From Dipteris shenzhenensis (taxonomy: Eukaryota > Polypodiophyta > Polypodiopsida > Gleicheniales): a stretch of 64,000 nt of DNA. The notes beneath the pieces are model-generated. The model was not told where the DNA came from. It saw only the letters and a list, made by a program, of their open reading frames with translations, and searched no databases. This document shows positions 60,130 through 64,000 of this stretch, one piece after another; the first letter of the stretch is position 1, and every line of letters starts with the position of its first letter. The position numbers and the translations under genes were made by a program. The DNA lies in the NCBI GenBank assembly GCA_047967505.1, contig CM106538.1. The stretch is one strand, 5' to 3'.

Positions 60130-60620
60130 CACAAATCCCAAAAAAACACAGCCAAACACTGGCTAAAAATGCAACTCAAATCTCTGTAATGTCTCTATCA
60201 GAAATGTGCCAGAGCATGCAATCTTTCCCAAAACCTGCCAAAAGCGCTTCAAAGCACTCATAGAAAGGCAGTGTGAACTGAAACCTATCAAATTGCTCTC
60301 CCAACACAAAAGCCCCAATTTGTGGCTTGAAATTGCAACCAAAAAGGGGCAAATTTACTAAAAGCCCCAAATCTGCAATTTCTGAACAAAAGCTCCAAAT
60401 TTCAGACTAGATTTGCAAATCTGTCTGCAAAAGCCCCAAATTTCGAGTTGAAATTGAGCCAAATTTCACCCAAATAGCTATTCTGCTGCAAGCCCCAATT
60501 TCTTGGCCAATCCTTGCAATTTTCTTGCAATGTGTGCCAAAATTTTTACAAAAGCTCCAAAATTGTAATGTGTCTACCAAAGCTCCAAATGTGTTCCCAA
60601 AAACACAGCCAAACAATGGT
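60130..60620. repeat. AAAGCYCCAAAT-type repeats in Copia-2 leader
   Basis: The motif aaagccccaa or aaagctccaaa recurs at least seven times between about 60310 and 60590, at irregular 25-70 bp spacing. aaaacacagccaaacactgg (60145) and aaaacacagccaaacaatgg (60600) form a further direct pair. In sense orientation these read TTTGGGGCTTT-like. Confidence 0.75.
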
Positions 60621-61132
60621 TGTATACACAAGAGCTTGACAAAAAAACTTTCCAATATCCTCCTGCAAAGCAAATCCTGCAAATGTGACTTTCCAAGCCC
60701 ACCTTCAAACTGTACATCAGTCCGGTTGTACGGATCTGTCAGCGATGTACGGTCGAAATCCGTACACCTGTACGAACGAGCTGGTACGGATGGTCGACAC
60801 GTGCAGGTACAGACGAGTGGTGTACGGAATTGTACGGTGAAGATACCTACGGAACAAATAGTACGGCGCATGTACGTACGGGGGCTGCAGGTTGTACGGC
60901 GCCTATGTACGAAACAGAGCTGCAGGCTGTACGGCGACGAGCTGTACAGCCGTATGGTGATGCAGGCGCTGATACGGCGACGCAGGTGTAGTACGTGCTG
61001 TACTGCCGTACGGTGATGCAGGAGGTGCTGTTCGGAATCAGTGCAGGAGCTGGTACGGGCATTGCAGGTACAGTACGGACTGTATGGAATCAGTCTGTAC
61101 AGATCTGTACGGACGATACGGTGAGCTGGCAT
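60407..61132 (-). other. 241-codon sense ORF in Copia-2 leader, overlapping a GTACGG-dense block
   Basis: Between the primer site and gag, the sense strand is open for 241 codons from an ATG at 61132 to a stop at 60407. The first half (61130-60720) is dominated by GTACGG/CCGTAC motifs, at least a dozen in about 430 bp, giving a Tyr/Arg/Thr/Cys-rich text (TDLYRLIPYSPYC; SCTDSEQHLLHH). The second half is Phe/Cys/Gly-rich (FGCVFGNTFGALV). I recognise no domain. The CCGTAC repeat lacks stops in every frame, so length alone does not prove coding. It is either a leader ORF or an untranslated structured leader. Confidence 0.4.
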
Positions 61133-61184
61133 GGAGCTTCTAGGCTGGAGCTGGAGGACAAGGAGCAGGGAGCAGGATCAACCT

Positions 61185-61196
61185 GCTCTGATACCA
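61185..61196 (-). promoter_or_regulatory. Primer binding site of Copia-2 (tRNA-iMet)
   Basis: TGGTATCAGAGC on the minus strand, two bases from the 5' LTR. Confidence 0.93.
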
Positions 61197-61198
61197 AA

Positions 61199-61451
61199 TG
61201 TGAGAAGGGGAGAGAGCAACAGTGAGAGCAAGAAACAGGAGAGTGAGAGAGCTGAAAACGTAGTTGCAATTAGATGATAGAGTTACAACTGAAATAGGTT
61301 TTGTCAAAGTGACAAAACCTTATCCTTCACTAACCATAGTTAGTGAACTAACTGTGGTTAGGGGGAAAAACCTCTAAGTGAGGGAAAAGTGCCCCTAACC
61401 TACTTATTACATTACATTGGTCACTGCTAAATTATAGCAATAATTCTAATA
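61199..61451 (-). repeat. Copia-2 5' LTR
   Basis: 253 bp, plus strand tgtgagaagg ... aattctaata; the expected terminal aca has become ata. Followed by gaatg. It lacks the 7-bp insertion of the other LTR. Confidence 0.93.
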
Positions 61452-62420
61452 GAATGCGGGTGGAATGATGCAGAAAATTGAGAGAATAGCATCCCTTTCT
61501 TCTGCTACACAGTTAGTAAAGCCAGGAGGTCTTAGCTCGGCCTTGAGGAATGGAATCCCACCAGGGATCCTCCTTGGAAGAAAATTTCAGATTTCTTGAC
61601 TTGGAGGAATCCTTTTGGAAGAGACTCTGGAAATCCCTCATTAATAGAAAAACCATTGTGTTCTTTTGGCTTTCTATTCATGGAGGGATTGCAGTGAACC
61701 TATGGAGGTCTAGGTTTGGGGCAGCCCCTACTTGCCCTAGTTGCCTTTCTGCCGAGGAGTCCATTCAGCATTGTCTCTGGGATTGTAGACACGCAAGGTT
61801 TATTTGGAAGGGCATTGCTAGTCTTTTGAGAGCTTTTGTTCTCTTCCTCTTCTTCATGACCTTGGGTTGAGAGCTTGGCTCTCTCTTTTAGGGCCTTGTG
61901 TCTTTTATGAGAGGCATGCTCTTCTTGGGTTCAATGACATTTAGGTGCATCATGCTCTCTGGATTATGTTTCCCACTTTCCTTACAGACCCGCATATGCC
62001 TCGGTGGATACATTTTGGGAGATTTTAGCGAGCATTTCAGCATGGCATATTTAGAGATCCAAATGCATAGAGGCTCTAGATGGCTCCCGGATCCACCCTT
62101 AACTCACTTTGGTAGGTATTTGGACAGACACTGTACACATTTTAATGGCCTTTTTCTTGGAGTCCTCTGTAGGGTTGAGATGGAACTTTTAGCCCCAATC
62201 TTGGTGTTTTTCTAGCCCTTTTTGATGAGTAGGTTGTTTTCCCACTTAGGATATTTTGTTTCTCATGCTTTGAATGATGTATTTTTTCCACGAGCATTGC
62301 TCTTAGGGTATATTTTGTACTTAATAGATACCTTTTCATTGACAAGAAAGAAGGTGTATGGGTACATACTACCATGGATTTCATTACATTGCTGCCCTCA
62401 ATCACATCGTTTATACCTTA
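61452..62420 (+). pseudogene. Right part of LINE-D ORF2: zf-RVT domain and 3' end
   Basis: After the Copia-2 target duplication the LINE resumes. An open plus-strand frame (61550-61870) encodes a zinc ribbon closely like that of LINE-B: FWKRLWKSLINRKTIVFFWL, SIHGGIAVNLWRSRFGAAP, CPSCLSAEESIQHCLWDC, FIWKGIASLL. Further ORF-like but broken text follows to about 62210, then 3' sequence to about 62420. A gaaggtgtatgggtacat segment near 62350 is also present near 54877. The family is the same as LINE-B, in the opposite orientation. Confidence 0.8.
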
Positions 62421-62712
62421 TGGGTTCAAAGGTTTTTCACGCAAAACAAAGTCTACATATAGTATCTTATAAAATGGAATAGCCTACTAGAAGATGAAAA
62501 GCCCGAGCATCCAAGGAACAACATGCAAGATAACCCCCATCTTTTGGCACATTGATAGTCAGCCCTCTTTTTTTAGCACACCAACAGCTTGTTTTGTTGA
62601 GGGTAAATTTGTTTGGAAAGGATGGCTGCAACAAGGGGGGAAAATAAGCTAAGTTTAGCATTGTCATACTAGGGAGTGGATGGAAAAAGGGCGGTTGTGA
62701 CCATATAAACCT
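62421..62712. other. Short unassigned stretch
   Basis: No gene or clear element. It separates the LINE-D 3' end from the LTR relic that follows. Confidence 0.5.
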
Positions 62713-62964
62713 TGTTGGAATTATCGCCATAATTCATGGCGGTGACCAATGTGTAGTCAATAATTGAGTTAGGGGCACTTTTCCCTCATTAGAGGCTTTC
62801 CCCCCTAACCAGAGTTAGGATCCCTAACTACGGTTAGTGGATAGGTTTAGGTTTTGTCACTTGGACAAAACCTTCACCTCTTGTATGTTTTGGCTATTGC
62901 TTCTATTCTGTGTTTGTGGCTTGCTCTCTCTCTCTCCTCTTTTGTTCACATTTGGTATCAAAGC
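62713..62964 (+). repeat. 5' LTR and primer site of a Copia-2 relative, inverted
   Basis: Reverse-complementing the Copia-2 LTR aligns it with 62713-62950: tgttggaattat start, ttaggggcacttttccctca, a cctaaccagagttag / ctacggttagtg block, aggttttgtcacttggacaa and a ttcaca end. TGGTATCAAAGC (62953-62964) follows after the same two-base gap; it differs from the usual site at one base. The element is thus in plus orientation. No coding region follows in the window. Confidence 0.8.
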
Positions 62965-63260
62965 CTGCTTGCTCCCGGATTTGATGTCCATTGCTCATCG
63001 TTAAGCCTGCCTCTGCCCCTTGACCTAGAGTCCATTGTCAAGCTCATCGTATAGCTGCTGCTTCCTGTCTGTACACTCGTTCTTACACCATGCCGTACAT
63101 CGCCCATACAGTTAGAGCTGTCCGTACAATGTATGTCGCCTGAACAATTATATTTGGTACAGCGCCTGTACACTTGCCTACGTAGGTAGTCCATACTGTG
63201 TAGAGATTTTCGTACTTGCAAGTAGCGTCGTACACATGTTCTGCATAGTGAACAAGTGAC
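62965..63260 (+). repeat. Truncated GTAC-rich leader of the Copia-2 relative
   Basis: Downstream of the primer site the sequence is dense in gtac motifs (ctgtacac, ccgtacatc, tccgtaca, ggtacagc, ctgtacac, cgtacttg, cgtacaca), as in the Copia-2 leader. It then stops near 63250 without reaching gag. It is therefore a truncated leader. Confidence 0.65.
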
Positions 63261-63653
63261 AAGTAGTGGGTTTGGGCATAGAGGACATATTTGGTGGGAT
63301 TTGACCTGGGATGTCGTATAACGAGCATGCATATCTGTGCCAAATCTTTGGGTCCGTGATGGGAATGGGCTGTTTTCCCGCTGATAGGAGTCCCCAGCCG
63401 ATAGTCGGGTCTCCCCCTCAAAAGGATCCGATCACCTCATCAATCCTTCGAGTGAGAAAAGTCCGCTTCTTATGTCGTGTCATCTGACGTGAGATGTGAT
63501 GCACCTTAGATGAGCTCGCGTGTGAGGTGAGCTCTCATCTCCTTACACATCATTGTACCAGGGGTTCTGAGGCATCTTCCCAGCTGGGGCATGTGTGGGT
63601 CGAGTCGTTAGGGAAAGATATGATGGCAACCTCGTGTACCACTGAAGCCAAAG

Positions 63654-63655
<2 letters not shown>
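63261..63655. other. Unassigned stretch before the GA repeat
   Basis: Higher GC than most of the window. No frame with motifs and no element boundary recognised. Confidence 0.5.

Positions 63656-63698
<43 letters not shown>
63656..63698. repeat. GA microsatellite
   Basis: An uninterrupted (AG)n run of about 43 bp. The Arg-Glu and Ser-Leu frames across it are artefacts. Confidence 0.95.
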
Positions 63699-63701
<3 letters not shown>

Positions 63702-63780
63702 TATTAATGTCCGCGGGAGGCCTCACGGGCCTATGGGACAAAATGCAAAATGTCAAAAAAAAAAATCAAGAAAAGTACTT

Positions 63781-64000
63781 TATTAAGTATGAATAAAAAC
63801 CACAGAGCAAGCTCAAGTGTGGGAGTACATCATGTGAAGCATGAGAAAAAACAGCTCAGAATGAGCAAACAAAAATCCTAGGTGGCGGCTGAAAATGCCA
63901 CCTCATCCCTGAAGGAGAGTCAGAGAAGAAAGGAGAACCCTTCCAGACTCCGAGAAAAGCAACCCTCTTAGCAGTAGCAGTCCTGGAGGTTCCTTGTATG
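63781..64000 (-). mobile_element. 3' end of another LINE-B family copy, running off the window
   Basis: From 63781 the sequence (taagtatgaataaaaacc, then agagcaagctc, gtgtgggagtac, atgaaaagctc-like and ggagaacccttccagactcc) matches the 3' region of LINE-B at 32717-32900 in the same orientation. A sense AATAAA-like signal lies at the boundary (minus strand of 63779-63784). The rest of the element lies beyond 64000. Confidence 0.75.

Larger units (their letters stand above)
55332..61451 (-). mobile_element. Copia-2: complete, recently inactivated Ty1/Copia retrotransposon
   Basis: A 6.1-kb element with LTRs at 55332-55591 and 61199-61451 and a perfect target duplication gaatg (55327-55331 and 61452-61456). 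The tRNA-iMet primer site is at 61185-61196 and a G-rich purine tract (minus strand, from 55597) lies at the 3' LTR. Minus-strand order: leader, gag, protease, integrase, RT, RNase H. By hand count the LTRs differ at about four positions plus a 7-bp insertion, so it is younger than Copia-1. It lies inside a plus-strand LINE fragment. Lesions include two early stops in gag, frame breaks near 59460 and 58800, and a 119-bp duplication in RT. Confidence 0.95.

Overview
This is a nuclear window from a land plant with a large, repeat-rich genome. The evidence is a plant-only small-protein family, a plant USP-domain receptor-like cytoplasmic kinase with kilobase introns, Copia elements primed by the plant-type tRNA-iMet site, and LINEs whose ORF1 is of the plant DUF4283/zinc-knuckle kind. 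The species cannot be named from sequence alone; a fern or gymnosperm-like genome would fit, but this is a guess. There is no bacterial, organellar or viral content and no CRISPR array.

Only two host genes are supported, both rebuilt from exons whose splice phases agree. (1) Positions 5568-6228 (+) encode a 155-residue, three-exon protein of a plant-specific family of unknown function (C-terminal VRVEGFDC and SGSPPSR..NPL..D..F motifs). It has a paired G-box/ABRE about 0.8 kb upstream. (2) Positions 42530-52823 (+) hold seven exons (572 codons) of a USP-protein kinase. The gene is open at its 3' end: the last exon seen carries the HRD motif and ends in a good donor, and the DFG and C-lobe exons are not in the window.

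Almost everything else is mobile DNA in various states of decay. 1-4770: AT-rich tandem duplications. 11640-13990: two oppositely oriented halves of a Ty3/Gypsy pol. 16330-19165: degenerate Helitron Rep/helicase (+), abutting a decayed LINE (-) to 21750. 24439-30138: complete but dead Copia (-) with a 5-bp target duplication. 32717-38960: nearly full-length LINE (-). 39150-40150: ORF1 relic of another LINE. Kinase intron 3 carries an LTR with primer site and a Copia gag-protease relic. 53459-54508: solo LTR with target duplication. 54756-62420: a LINE fragment (+) split by a second complete Copia (-, 55332-61451). 62713-63260: LTR plus leader of a relative of that Copia, inverted. 63781-64000: 3' end of another LINE (-) running off the window.

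The best candidates for something new are the 5' leaders of the two Copia elements. One has three degenerate repeats about 195 bp apart. The other has a GTACGG-dense block with an overlapping 241-codon sense ORF, and the GTAC richness recurs in a second, inverted copy of the family. Also notable are the CT-rich monomer-like repeats in the LINE 5' region, the Gypsy element apparently broken by inversion, and the nest of elements at the 3' side of the kinase gene.
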